From: Oscheius sp. JU75 | Lineage: Eukaryota > Nematoda > Chromadorea > Rhabditida > Rhabditidae | Length of the DNA: 64,000 bases | Direction: 5' to 3' | Assembly: GCA_037178855.1 (NCBI GenBank) | Contig: JASJZC010000007.1 | Span: forward strand, 11,222,001-11,286,000 | Part shown: positions 1 to 11,673 of the stretch, in pieces | Layout of the letters: each line of letters begins with the position of its first letter | Position numbering within the stretch: the stretch's first letter is position 1 | Position numbers and translations under genes: made by a program | Notes under the pieces: generated by a model | Databases searched by the model: none | The model's input: the letters and a program-made list of their open reading frames with translations, nothing else | What the model was told of the DNA's origin: nothing

Positions 1-165
1 AAATTAACAATAGACAGCAGCAACAACATTTTAAGAGACTCCAGTTTTTAGCCTTTTGCTTTATCGGGCAATTTTCTTTGCTCCAGCATGGTTCCTGGGT
101 CTGGAACAGTTCATATTAAAAAAAAACAGCCGCTTAAGACACTTTTCAACAATTAGGTAATGCAG

Positions 166-634
166 ATCCTACAAAAAGGAATCTAAAAAAGTAAGTGAAG
201 AGCAATATTTGTAAGCATCGTCGTCTCTCTTCAATAAAACGTGTGTTTACGGCTCTAAACTCGAATTAAGTAAGACGTCTCCGGTTTTATACATATCGGC
301 GACTACTTAAGAGAATAGTTGAAAATTGTAGTGCTTGTATCACCAAAGCAAAAAATGCAGACCATTCTGCGGATTACCATGAGCAAGAAATGCGTGACGA
401 GATGGACAAGAAAGCAGTGGGTGAACAAATATGAGTCAGTGCCCAGTTCAAGATAAACTAGAGAGAATCGGATAGCTCCGTGAGAGAGAAAAGAGACATG
501 GAAAAGAGAGTCGAAAGGAAGAACAGAAAAATGATAGATTCTTTGAAAACTTGAGAGAAGAAAAAATGGGAGAGAAAGACCGTTTAGCTGCCAGACGGCT
601 GAAGCAACTGAAGATGCCTCAAACGTCTGCCTAG
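166..634 (+). CDS. 3' end of a charged coiled-coil protein gene (partial)
   Basis: Unrecognised; the gene begins before the window. Three exons join in phase: 166-190, 312-416 and 476-634, with introns 191-311 and 417-475 (GT...AG), ending in TAG at 632-634. The 35-codon middle exon (key stretch SADYHEQEMRDEMDKKA) and the last exon (NLREEKMGEKDRLAARRLKQ) are very rich in Glu, Lys and Arg and read as a helical coiled-coil tail. The last residues are KMPQTSA. Composition and clean phase joins support real coding, but nothing identifies a family. A 195-codon open frame on the opposite strand at 303-890 overlaps it and looks like its shadow. Confidence 0.5.
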
Positions 635-2340
635 TCTGACTTGGGGGGTCAAAAAGGCGTCCGGGATGAAACAGCGCACGGAGCAGCAACGGAGGCGGGC
701 TGCTACGGACCGGTTGGTCCGCCGAAAAAAGACAAGCACACAGCGAACGGCATTGCGTCACACCGGTCAGATCGTCTTCCTTGAGACGCGAACCGCCACA
801 AGGCGACGGCTTTTTCGGGACTGGACGACGTAGGATTCCTCCCGGCCAAGAAAAACATAGACAGAGGGAGGTCTCTACAGAGGAAGACAATCACGCAGAA
901 ATTGAAAGAGGGAGGACTTGACCAAATTACAATAACTAGGACCGAAATCGTAGCCTGTTTTGTATGAGCAAAAAATTTGTTCTGAGCATATTAAGGGTAT
1001 ACTGTTTGAGGCTTCAAACTGAAAATTTACTTTCACATAACAATTCACAAGTTAAGTGTTTAGAGTGGAACAATGTATCAAAAAGCAAGTGGTGCCACAT
1101 TCGGTTTAGGACATCTGAAAATGCTAAACCAGTGCAAGTAGTCATGAAAGAGCTGCTTTGCAGACAGGGTTGTTTAAAACGGAAGTGCATTTTTTGACAG
1201 ACACTTTTGCTCTTGGGATTTCTCGAGTGGGCCACCTTCATTACGGGTGCGGCAATCCTGACCGTCTGTTTGACCGAAAACATGCACTGCCACTCGACTT
1301 GGAGATGTTCTGTCTAAACGGAGAACAGAGCATGATTCAAAACTGGCTCTAGGCTGTTAATATGGGCGTGCCTCGTTCATAGAAGGGCCTGTCTGAGGCT
1401 TGTAAAGTAAAAGATTGACTGTTCGCGACATTTGGTTTCTGCGCGCTGCACAAGTAACAAAAAGTAGAGGTCAAAAGATGTCGTGACCACAGGAGACGAT
1501 GGTTGCTGGCGCCTAATCCACCACTGAATGGCGGTCACGTTTACCTATCCGCCCTTAGACTTGCGCGACGGCCCCAATCAAAAAAGGACTTCCGCTTGAC
1601 AAACAGCCACCCTCGGGCTGATGCTGATACTCAGCTCTGATCCTAGATTTACCAGTCTTCGATTTTGGTTATGTCCTAAGAGCCTTTGAATTGAAGTTGT
1701 CTTTTTGATATAGCACTTTTCAGTATTTGGACTTTCATGGCATGCTAACTGTTTTCAACAGCTGCGATGAGCCATAATAAGCACTTGTCCGAGCTCTAGT
1801 GACCATACCGAGCACTTCAGTTGACCTATGCAAGCTCTTGGCGCTCAACAGTGAGAACTACTAGAGCATCGTGTACCGTCTCGCGCCGCAGTAGAACTTT
1901 TTGCCCGTACGACTATTGTAACGTTGCATGGTGATCGAATTACCGGAAGGGTCTGAAATTAGGCGAGTGTCAATGTCAGATGGTCACTATTGACCACACA
2001 GTATTTTGCGGGTTTGATTGTTCACGGAGTCAAGTGTTTCAAGCACTTTGTTCTCGCCGGCTCAAAGTCGGATTAGTTCCTTGTTTATTCTGTAATCGGC
2101 CGTTCCAGTTACGCAGTGAGCATTCACACGACGATGGCCGAGTTTTTGCGGCTCTCGATAGGGAAGCGAGTGCGGACAGTCGAGTGGCCGGACCGTCGAC
2201 AAACAGCTCTGACAAGCCGATAACGGAAGCCGCGGCCGGCCGCCGGACACATGAGGGATGTCATCTCTTTGCCAACATACGTAGAGACACACGCGCCAAT
2301 CAGATGACCACTACTTGGACAGGCTTTCAAGCGAAATATG
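635..2340. other. Intergenic, no gene supported
   Basis: Several open frames of 60-146 codons occur on both strands (the longest at 1980-2420, +), but none joins into a convincing multi-exon model or shows a known motif. I see no RNA gene here. Confidence 0.4.
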
Positions 2341-2366
2341 GTGAAATTTTTATTCTCAGTAGGTAC

Positions 2367-2576
2367 TTAATACATAGGGCGCTGCTTGTAAATCTGATAC
2401 ACCACATTGCCGAATCCTGAATACAGTACATTTTAAGTGTTCTCGAATCTTACTCAACAATGTGTACATTATCGATGCATCTCTCTCATACGATTGCAGG
2501 TGAGCACCAGAAGCCAGCATTGCGGCAATATGGAACACCATCGGTGGAATTCTGATTTTATACTTTTCACCGCCAT
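2367..2576 (-). CDS. Possible very small protein gene
   Basis: Unrecognised. ATG at 2576 opens MAVKSIKSEFHRWCS; splicing out an intron of about 79 bp (GTATGA...TTCAG) continues in phase to FGNVVYQIYKQRPMY and TAA at 2367. An AATAAA lies about 15 bp further on (2349-2354, read on the minus strand), which marks a real 3' end. The product would be about 44 residues with a hydrophobic centre (WLLVLTC). An alternative model uses exon 2583-2765 upstream with an intron starting GTAAGT; it would give a longer membrane-like protein. The poly(A) signal is the strongest evidence; the exact protein is uncertain. Confidence 0.3.
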
Positions 2577-2922
2577 GGGAACTTACTGCAGCGAGTAAAA
2601 GTGTATGTAGTTGCTGGGAGAGAGAGAGACATACAGAGTGCAGTAGACATGAAAGAAAATATCCATGGTGACAACAGTCATGAGCATCATTGGAAGATGC
2701 ATACTTGGAATTCCAAAGAAAAATGAGTAGCGATTATCAGCTTTCACCAGTAAAGAAGTTTGCAATTTTACCGGGGGAGTTCTCGGATTAGGGTCTAATT
2801 ACATAGTAACGTCCCTGATTACAGAGTAGCGTTGGAAACGCTCCCGCCTTGGGATTTCCCAACAGAATCTTGCTATGTAAAAAACAATTTCTTGATCTAT
2901 GAACACATTTATGGATTTCGCT

Positions 2923-5900
2923 TTAGAGGCGACTAAGAAGTTCCTGCTTGGCGATTGTCTCCAAATGAACTTCATCAGGACCATCGGCAAGGCGGAGGGA
3001 TCTGAAATATCTTTGTTAGAAAATGGTATCTCAACATACCGAGCACTGATATAAAATGACGAAAGTGGAGTATCTTCCGTCAATCCCGCAGCTCCATACA
3101 TCTGCACGGCGCGATCGACCACCGCCAATGCCGTATTAGGCGCAACTACTTTGATCATTGCAATTTCAGCCTTTGCCTCCTAAAAAGTGTTTTTTTACGA
3201 AACAATGAATGTCGGACCTTTGCTCCTAAAGTATCAATCATATGAGCAGCTTTCAGGACCAAAAGACGGGCCTGTTCAACTTCACAACGGCTACGAGCCA
3301 AATCCTTCCGAACTGAATCAAATTCTTGCAGTTTCTTGTGGAACGCGATTCTGTAGCTTATCTGAAAAATCTTTAACGTTTATCATAATACTAAACAGCA
3401 CCCTTTCTTTCATTAAATCAATGGCTCTTTCAGCGTGACCAATTAGTCTCATGGCATGGTGGATTCGACCTGGACCGAGTCTTCCTTGGGCAATTTCAAA
3501 GCCACGTCCTTCTCCAAGCAGCATGCTTGATTCGGGGACTCGAATATTTGTGAAAAGTACCTCGCAGTGTCCGGCTAAAAAAACTTATCAAGCTAAGAGA
3601 AAGTGGAAACCTGGTGGATCCTGTGCCCCCAAGACATGAAGATTGCGAACGATTTGAACGCCCTTGGCTTTCAATGGAACAAGAATCATTGACTGTTGAG
3701 CTAGGCGAGATTTCTGTAAGTTTTTGTATACTCATGACGAAGCTCAAAATGGTACCTTTTCTCCTGCCACTTGGCCCATAAAGACACATATCTCGCAGTC
3801 TGGATGAGCAGCATTCGAAGTAAACCATTTTCGGGCGTTGATAACGTACTCGTTTCCCATTTTCACGATGGAACCCTAAAACATAATAAGAGAGACATGA
3901 GATATCATACTTGAATGTTTGTGGCATCACTGCTAGCCACGTCTGGTTCCGTCATAGCGAAACAGCTTTTGATTTTTCCGGCCAGTAGAGGAGTCAGCCA
4001 CTGTTTCTTTTGCTCGTCCGTCCCATACTTGATAAGAACCTCCATATTTCCAGTGTCGGGAGCCTGGCAGTTGAAAACTTCCGGAGCGTAGACGGATCTT
4101 CCCATCACCTCACAAATATGAGCGTATTCGACATTGGTCAGTCCAGCTCCGTATTTTTCATCGGGATCAATGTGCTCCGAAATGAAGAGATTCCAAGCTC
4201 CAAGAGTTTTGGATTTTTCCTAGAAATTCATTACCATTTTTTTTAAACGCGTACCTTTAGCTTTTCTAGCTTGGGATTGGGTGTCCATTTATTATCTCCA
4301 ATGTAGTACCTGTTTAGTTCATGTTCCAATGGTATGATGTCGTTGTGAACAATATCTCTGACGATGCTATAGAATTTCTTGGCTTTCTCGGAAAGAACAG
4401 ACGGGGCCACCAGAAGAGCACCTGAACATCAGTATAGAATATGTTCAAGAAAGTCCCACCAAATTTGTTGTGCTCGTCGATCTGCTTAATCAGCGTCAAG
4501 CCGTGCGATGCAAGAATTCTCGGAACTGGAGCCAACTTCCCAGCATCGGTCGAAGAGGCATTTTTCATCAAAGATCTCATGTAAACTCCTGAAGTAACAA
4601 AGTTATTAACAATGTAACATTTACCTTGGATAATACTAGCAAAACGGAAAATTACAAAAGCTATATAGAAAATCCATGTTTTCGTGTCAATTGGTGACTG
4701 CTTGACAAGCTTGCTGTATACTTCGAGACATTGTGTCACGTTAGGAATGCCAAGATCTCTGAGCTGGGTCTTGTTCAAATAACCCATCCCTCTTAGGCTC
4801 TAAATTAGTCTATTTTGTATTTATCAATTAACGTACAGAGTTCCGTGAAGGATTATAGTGGGTGAATAAGAAAGTGGCCAGGTCTGAGAGTGGATCTCCA
4901 ATAGTACTGATTTCCCAATCCAAAACAGCAATCACTCTGTTTTCCGTGGGATGGAAGATGAGGTTGTCTAGCCTAAAAATTTTGAATAGGCGTGAAGATC
5001 ATCAAACTACCTAAAATCTCCGTGAACAATGGTTGTTGCAGAATTCTTCGGCATGTTGTTTTCCAAGAATTTGATCAGATTGTCAATTTCCAGTATTTCT
5101 TCAGTTTTGGCCATGTTATAGTTTCCGATCCAACGCTTCAAGTTCCGCTCCATATAACCGTCTAAACATTCAAGCATGTTGCAAATTAGAAATGTCCTAC
5201 CACTTCTTCCATACTCGGACAATCCAAGTTGTTTGAAGTCAACGGAATGTATCTTGGCTAGTACACTCAACGCCTCCCTAAATTTGAGCTAGATAGCAAT
5301 ATCATGAGCTACCTGTAAATCTCGTCTCGATCTCTGCTGCTCATGCCAGGCAATAGGGGGTCAAGGAAGAGACGGCCTTTTGTGTACTCCATCAGATAGA
5401 AAGGAGTGTCGAGAAGACTGGGAATAAGAATCAACATTTAGCACTTTTGGAAAAAGAAAAATACTATAGTTTCAATCACTTACTTTTCCTCGTAGAGCAG
5501 AACTTTAGGTACCGGAATATGACCGTTCAAGGCTTTAAGAATTTGGAACTCTCTGTCAACCTGATGAGCTTTCGGCAAGAGCTTGCCGCTCTACAATCAG
5601 AAAATTCTGAGCAACCTCAGTCGACTTACCGGCTTCTTTCTTAGAACAAGTTCTTTTCCTCCGAATTTGGTATAATAGGTTGGATTGCTCTGTCCATGCC
5701 GGAACTTTCGCAAAGTGATTGTCTCCCCATGTAGACCTAACTTGGCTGTTAAAAACTTCATCAGCGTGGTCTCGTCCAAACGTTCTCCTGAATATTTATT
5801 TCAAATTGTCCTCGCGTCCCTGTCTGTCTGTTGGAAGCCGTTTGATCCGTTTGAGGTCAGTAAAGTGTCATCTTGTAGAGTTCGATGAGCAGAGCAAGAA

Positions 5901-7376
5901 TATAAAATGATAAAAGCGGAAAATTGGGGTTTCACCGCGATTTCAACAAAAATCGAGTTTTCGAGCAAAAAGTAGAAAGTAGATTCAACACATGAAGGAT
6001 AGAATGTGGGTTCAAAGAATGGGAAGTTAGTTCTAAGGTTTGGGAGTAGGTGAAGAAATAGGAAGCGGGTTCAAGGAATAGGAAGTATGAGATACAACAG
6101 ATGGAAAGTGAGTTCATAGGATTGGAATTGAGCGGAAAATGATTTTGATAGTGTGTTCGAGGGAATTTGATTCAAAAGATAGAAAGCGAGTCCAACGTAT
6201 AGAAGTGGGGGAAGCGGATTCATAAGATAGGAGCCTGTTCAGAGGATGGATGACAGAATTGATAGTAGATTGATTTAAAATAGAAACATTTTGTAGAGTT
6301 CGATGAGCAGAGAAAAACTCGAAATGAGCTGAGCAATCTTCATGTAAAATTGCTGTTGACCACATTTTAAGTCGGTGTTAGCGCAAAAGTTTTCAGAGTC
6401 GCTACACGAACGGTGTGACTATTGTCTTCAGCAATCGTTTTACTGGCTAATGGACAACTTTGTTAAAATAAACAAAAAGGGAAGCTAACTTTGAATGCAT
6501 TCTCTTGTCTCCGGTGGGAAGTCGTTGCTAAGCCCGAGTATTTTTTTCACTTCTGCTGCAGCTTGTTCTGGTGATGTGACCTGAGACACGATATTAAGTG
6601 ACCGATTCAAAGATTGCTTGGGTGAAAATGAAAGATTTACTTTGATAGTATGAGTTCCCAGTTGTCTTGCGGGCTTAAGATTAACTCCCAGATCATCGAG
6701 GAAGATGCATTCTTCCGGACGAGCCTGAAGTTGCACATAACTGATAAGACTACCTAAAAAGTACCTTGATTCTTTCACACGCCAGGTGATATATGGCGTT
6801 GTCCGGTTTCCTCAGACCCACTCGACAAGATTCGACAATTTGGTCAAAGAACTGTTTCACTGCTTCTGGAATGGTAGCTACACGCCTAGCTCGATCTGCG
6901 TAAAAGTTATTGGTCACAAGAATTGTTTTGATTCCAGCTGAGCGAAGAGTCTATGTGTTTGTTTTTGGACTGATACTCAAGATCTTACAGTTAAAAGTTC
7001 GACCATTTCGGGAAAAATTGGAAAATCCTTGACTTCGTAGACAAAGGAGGAAAACAGTGGAATGGTGTCGCCTTCGCGATTGTTCTGAAAATTTTGCATT
7101 AAGCTAAAGTCAAAAACTACCGTTTCATTGTAGTAGTGAGTGAAAAGCGGCTCGAAATCTTCACAAGTAGTTGCACCTTTCTCCAGCAATTTATAATTCT
7201 CTTTTGCTTCAGTCTCTAGCAGTGTTCGAGCTATGGTCCCATGGAGAAGATTATACTGGTCTTCCAGCCCTAATATTGTCGATATGAGTGCACACAAAAC
7301 CTTTACATTCCCATTTTGCCATAGGTGCAGGAACGAGAACACCTCCAAGATCGAATATGACAGCCTTGATGGTCAT
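2923..7376 (-). CDS. ACAD10/ACAD11-type acyl-CoA dehydrogenase with HAD and APH domains
   Basis: Three-domain enzyme of the ACAD10/11 family, which acts on unusual (4-hydroxy or branched) acyl-CoAs. ATG at 7376 opens [18 protein letters not shown], the HAD motif I, followed by [10 protein letters not shown] and [10 protein letters not shown]. The kinase-like (aminoglycoside phosphotransferase fold) domain shows the catalytic loop HGDFRLDN and the metal motif VLDWE. The dehydrogenase domain shows [15 protein letters not shown], then [15 protein letters not shown], and the late helix [12 protein letters not shown]. About 1,000 residues; all three domains look complete. Introns are mostly 35-45 bp, except one of about 690 bp (5791-6485) between the HAD and kinase-like parts. 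There is no N-terminal mitochondrial signal, and the protein ends in LLSRL, a peroxisomal PTS1. It lies 177 bp downstream of a receptor gene on the same strand. Confidence 0.93.
5930..6270. repeat. Degenerate minisatellite in ACAD10 intron
   Basis: About 12 imperfect units of roughly 20-25 bp, each built around ggttcaaagaataggaag, fill most of the only long intron of the ACAD10-like gene. Units are too diverged to be recent. Confidence 0.6.
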
Positions 7377-7552
7377 AGCTAAAAAGACATCTGGTAAGAA
7401 AGTTAGCGAACAGGGAGAGAGCGAATGTAGCGAAAACCCTTATCACTAGCGCAGCCGTATTTTGGTTGTTGTGCAGCGAGTAGACTCTAGCAAGGGGGCG
7501 CGACAAGAGGTACAATGTCCATGCACAAATCAGAAAATTTATCGATTTTACA

Positions 7553-9486
7553 CTACAAATGTACAGTGCCGATTAGCCGAGAGAGGAATGACAAAAAGAT
7601 GGCAATACTGGGAGCAATGAAGATTGCCTGAAAATACATAAGCACAAAGCAAAAGTATAGTAAACCATATGGTACGTGAGTCGTCCTATTGGAATAGCAT
7701 TTATCAAAAACATTCTGGAGCTGCCGCTACTTCTGTCCATAAACATTCTGTACGAACTGAGGATCTAGAAAAATTTGATCCATTCTATTAAAAAGCTGTT
7801 GTGTATGTCTGTCTGTATGGCAAATCTCGTCCAGAGCAAAGAGAAAACGCTGGCGCAGACTCGAACCCGGGTCGCTCGGATGGCAAGCGATCGCTCTGCC
7901 ACTGCGCCACAAAAACCAAAAAGAGGCAGCACACATCTGTAGGGCGGGCCAGTTTGGCCTATCCGCCATTCTTGTTCTATTGGTTTTTCTGAATTACCCT
8001 TTGGTCAGTTGCTAACGGGAGCGTCACATCGTCCAGCAGTATGGCTTGAGTTTGATGAATCTGTATACAAATTAGTCGAACCTTTTAAAACGTTACCGTT
8101 TCTTGTACTTTTCCTGGCTCCCCGATGATGATCATCACCATGCCCACAGAAATGGGATTCCAGAGAGACAGGAGAACAAGGTATGGAAGAGTGAGTAGAC
8201 GATTGAAACTGAACAGTTTAGCTTAAAAAACCTGTGTTTTTACCTCATCAATGTGTAAGTCGAGGAAGCCATCGTAACCACGGCAGAAAGCCCGCAAACC
8301 ATGGCCAATTTTCCTAAATGAGCATTCGCATGTTGCAAAAGAGCCATGAGATCCAGGTGCCTACGTCCGTAGGCTGCGAAAACGTCGGGTAGCTGAACTT
8401 TATATAATTTAGCACCAATCTGCGACATCGCTCTGGATAAAGTTAGGAGTGTCGAAGTGTCAAAACTGAGGACAATCGAAAGACTTCAGAAATTTGACTG
8501 ACGTTTTTACATATTAGACAGACTCATGTTTATTAGATCGACTACTTCGCTGTTGCGTACGCATTTTCGTGCAAACGCAAAAGGCTTCCGACGAACGGAC
8601 GGCCGGAGACATTTTTATTTTAAAAATTTTTGAGCTCACCGTGAGCTGCTGCGACCTGGACGCTTTCACTAGCTCTTCATTGAAATATGTCATTTCGCGA
8701 CGAAGGTGCTCGTGAGCCAGCCAATAGATAGAAGTTGCTATAGCGGAAACAACACCCATCCACAGATAGACAACTGGCAGGGCACCATACATATTCTTCC
8801 AACTGACCGAAAATCTAGAAAAATGAAACGCTGTAAGAAATTTTACAAACCTCGTCGGGTGAGCGGTCATATTGAATGTTGGTAGAGTTGGATGATAAAG
8901 TATTTCCTTCATCGAGGTAAGAACCCATGTAGCTACCAAAAGAATGCTAAATATCATCGCTTTCATTATCGGAATCCGAAAATTGTCGATTGCATCATTG
9001 GGCAGAACCTAAAAACTGTTTTACAAAATTGCATTGCAGCTAACTCTAAGTGTTCTGAGCCTCCCAAGCTCTCTTTGAAACGTCTCCAAGAAGCCCTTTT
9101 TAGTCCAGGAAGCCAGACATAGTCCCGAAGTCAGAGCGTAGATGGATAATGCCAAAAGTATGTTCAGATCCGACCATAGAACCGTCAGCGGCTGAACCGG
9201 TAATGTTGAACTAGTAATTGAATGGCTTACCTTGGCCTCACGGAAGAGTGTCAATGCCACGGCGACGAGGAAAAACGAGCTCAGTAGCACACATACTGTC
9301 GTTGTGACAATTAACAAGGCCCGTTTGCCTTTACTACAGGTGTGATTCAAGTCGAAGCCGCTCCATTGGAGGGCGAGTTCAAAAGGACCGGCTACTTGAG
9401 GTACACCCTTCAAACAGACACAGGTACAGTTTGTTCATAAAACTCACCGGTTCGATAACAACTTTGGGACCAGGAACAAAATCCAT
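7553..9486 (-). CDS. Gr/GUR-like seven-helix chemoreceptor A
   Basis: Putative seven-transmembrane receptor resembling the gustatory-receptor (7tm_7; nematode gur/lite-1) superfamily. ATG at 9486 gives MDFVPGPKVVIEP. Hydrophobic helices follow, including IVTTTVCVLLSSFFLVAVAL, then the strongly conserved YWLAHEHLRREMTYFNEEL and LLQHANAHLGKLAMVCGLS. The last helix is AIFIAPSIAIFLSFL, ending TVHL with TAG at 7553. It aligns along its whole length with receptor B just upstream, intron positions included. The intron 7765-7997 is swollen to 233 bp by a SINE-like insertion; the other introns are about 37-45 bp. A TTTCAG acceptor about 14 nt before the ATG fits trans-splicing. The assignment to Gr rests on topology and the penultimate-helix pattern, not on a diagnostic C-terminal TYxxxxxQF, which I do not see. 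Confidence 0.65.
7838..7905 (-). mobile_element. tRNA-derived SINE-like copy in an intron
   Basis: Minus strand carries a near-perfect pol III A box (TGGCGCAGTGG) and B box (GGTTCGAGTCT), about 28 bp apart. The flanking 7 bp TGGCGCA/TGCGCCA are perfectly complementary, but the D and anticodon stems do not pair, so it is not a working tRNA gene. A GTCTGTCTGT-type stretch follows. It lies inside the receptor A intron. Confidence 0.55.
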
Positions 9487-10179
9487 GATTACGAGAACTG
9501 AAACAAAAAGTTGGATCCTATCTACAAACAAAGGCGGCCGCTTAGGTTGGTTCGTAAGAGTGGAAAATGCGCTGGGCGCGTGTGTGAGGCGTCATCTCGG
9601 ACGAGTGACCATAGCCGCTTCGAGAAAAGACAACAAAGCTGCGCCTTTTGGGTCTGTGAACCTGGACCAGCTCATTTTTGGGACATTGTGAATATTCTAA
9701 AGCCAAGGAAGCGCGGCAGCAAGCGTGTAGCCTATCATAAGGGAAGTACTTAAGTGGCTCTCCAGTCAAACCATCTGGCCACCGGTTTTGTCCTAAAGCG
9801 AGAGATATATGCAGAGAAAAAAGAAGTCAGATTCTGTTTGAATATGCGCATGGCCATATGAAAAGAGGGATTTGCGCACTGGGCAGTCAACGTGATCCAG
9901 TAATAACCGGCACTTGGCCGGCCACACTGACAGCCGGTCACTTTGGCCGCGCAAAGAGGCAGTAGTTCTGAAATAATGATGGACACAAATAGGAGCATCG
10001 ATGTCAAGACAACGTGACATGCCGACGGTCCACCACAAATAGAATTAGGCGGGAGAGGATATATTCTGCAGGATCGTATGCACGCCCAAGGTTACAGGCA
10101 TAGTTCAATGGGCCGTAATGTGTAGCATTATGTAGAAAGTTTATTTACCCGGTGGGTAACAATAGGAAAGATTCTTTTT
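9487..10179. other. Intergenic between receptor genes A and B
   Basis: Overlapping minus-strand open frames at 9750-10038 show no match to the neighbouring receptors and no usable splice phase. Nothing else seen. Confidence 0.4.
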
Positions 10180-11673
10180 TCAGACTTGAATGACACCCGC
10201 AAGTTTGGCGCAGAAGGCCAGGAGGGACGCGAGATTGGGCACAAGGAACAGTACCTAAAAATGGTTGGTTGACTTAAAAACAGTATTCTACCCAATGCGC
10301 CGTTTTCCTGTGAACTGGAATAGCAGAGAGAAGGAACATTTTTGATGAATTGTCACATCTGTCTATGAACAAACGGTAGCAGCTGAGGGATTTCTGTTCA
10401 ACAGTATTTGGCAAGTCAGCATCTTCAAGAAGAATCTTTTTTGTAAGGTGTACCTGAAAGTTTGTCTCGAAATTAAGCTTTTAGGTCGCACTTGTTTCTG
10501 AATTTTGCCCGGCTCTCCCACTATTACTGTCAACGAATGAGCAACGATCAGATTCCAAATACTGAGCAGTACCATATAAGCAGGACTCAAATGTTTCAAA
10601 AATCTGAAAACACTAGTAGAAGTCTCTATTAGAAGTCTTCTCACCCCATCGTGATATAGATGGAAAAGCACATTGCCGAGCCTGCCGTGAAGCCATTGAT
10701 CATGGCCATTTTTCCTAGATGAAAGTTCATGAGAGTAAGCAGGTTCATCAGGCCGCGATGACGACTACCGAACTGCACGAAGATTTCAGTGTTCTACGAG
10801 AAAAGTAAGATTTCAATTTATCCCAATTACCGTAAAATCGTGAGTTTCCGAAGCTTTTTTCAGTTCTTCATTGAAGTATTCAAACTCCCTGCGCAGATGC
10901 TCATGCGCCAGCCAGTAGATGCAAGTTGCAATGCAAGAAACCAGGCCCATGTAGATGTAAATGACGGGCTGAGATCCAAAAAGGTTTTCCCTGGCTATAT
11001 GAAATCTATAAACTCATTTTTTTCAAGGCAAGCATCTAGAAGTTAACTCTTTATACTCAGTCCCATTGTAATCCGCTTTGGTAGTCTGGTACAGTACTCC
11101 TTTGAAAGCTGAGATAATCCAACTTATCAACATTATCACGCTGAAGACAAGGCATCCAATCCTCTGCTTTTTGTAATTGTCCAGCTGTTCGTTTGGCAGA
11201 CGCTGAAATCGTCACTGATAAGTTTTTCCCATATAGCCTACCCTAAACGTTTTCATTCTCGCCAGTTCCGCCTCAAAGGCCACTATGAAGCCGTTTTTTG
11301 TCCAGGCCATAAGACAAATGGTGCAAGCGAAAGCATAGGCACACATGACCATTGACAGATTTTGATCAGCCCATCTGACGGTGAACGGCTGAAAAGAGTC
11401 AGCACACGTCTACTGCTGGTCCTACCAGCTGTTCCTCGCTTCCCGGTAGAACAATGGCAAGGAAGAAAATGAAGCAAATAAGAACAGACATGAGAATCCG
11501 AATAGTTTTGATGGCATTGGTAGAGGTTGCGTTACTGCGCCAATCGAATCCAGAAAATCTCAAAGGATACTCGAATGGACCGGCTAGATCAGGCTCCTGA
11601 ATATAATAGTTGCAGCCTGATTGCGAACTCTTACAATCTCGCTGTTAAATTTTGTATCTGGAAGGAACTCCAT
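10180..11673 (-). CDS. Gr/GUR-like seven-helix chemoreceptor B
   Basis: Tandem paralogue of receptor A. ATG at 11673 gives MEFLPDTKFNSEI, then GPFEYPLRFSGFDW (A has GPFELALQWSGFDL). It keeps YWLAHEHLRREFEYFNEEL and LLTLMNFHLGKMAMINGF, then a loop with IGEPGKIQK-like spacing (VGEPGKIQKQ). The last helix, VLFLVPNLASLLAFCAKL, ends GVIQV with TGA at 10180. About 410 residues, seven or eight introns of roughly 37-40 bp. A TTTCAG acceptor lies about 10 nt before the start. The shared order B, A, ACAD10 on one strand with short gaps could be a co-transcribed block, but I cannot prove it. Confidence 0.65.

Noticed and set aside
303-890. 195-codon minus-strand open frame
   Set aside because: Overlaps the plus-strand coiled-coil exons, which splice in phase and have strongly coding composition; the minus frame is Phe/Ser/Leu-rich, as expected of a shadow.
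1980-2420. 146-codon plus-strand open frame
   Set aside because: No family, no splice partners, mixed composition; overlaps the 3' end of a minus-strand transcript with a poly(A) signal.
7838-7905. tRNA gene
   Set aside because: A and B boxes and a 7-bp end pairing exist, but the length is short and the D and anticodon stems do not form; it fits a SINE head better.
7376-11673. Operon of receptors B, A and ACAD10
   Set aside because: Same strand and one short gap (177 bp), but the other gap is about 690 bp and no SL2-type evidence can be read from DNA alone.
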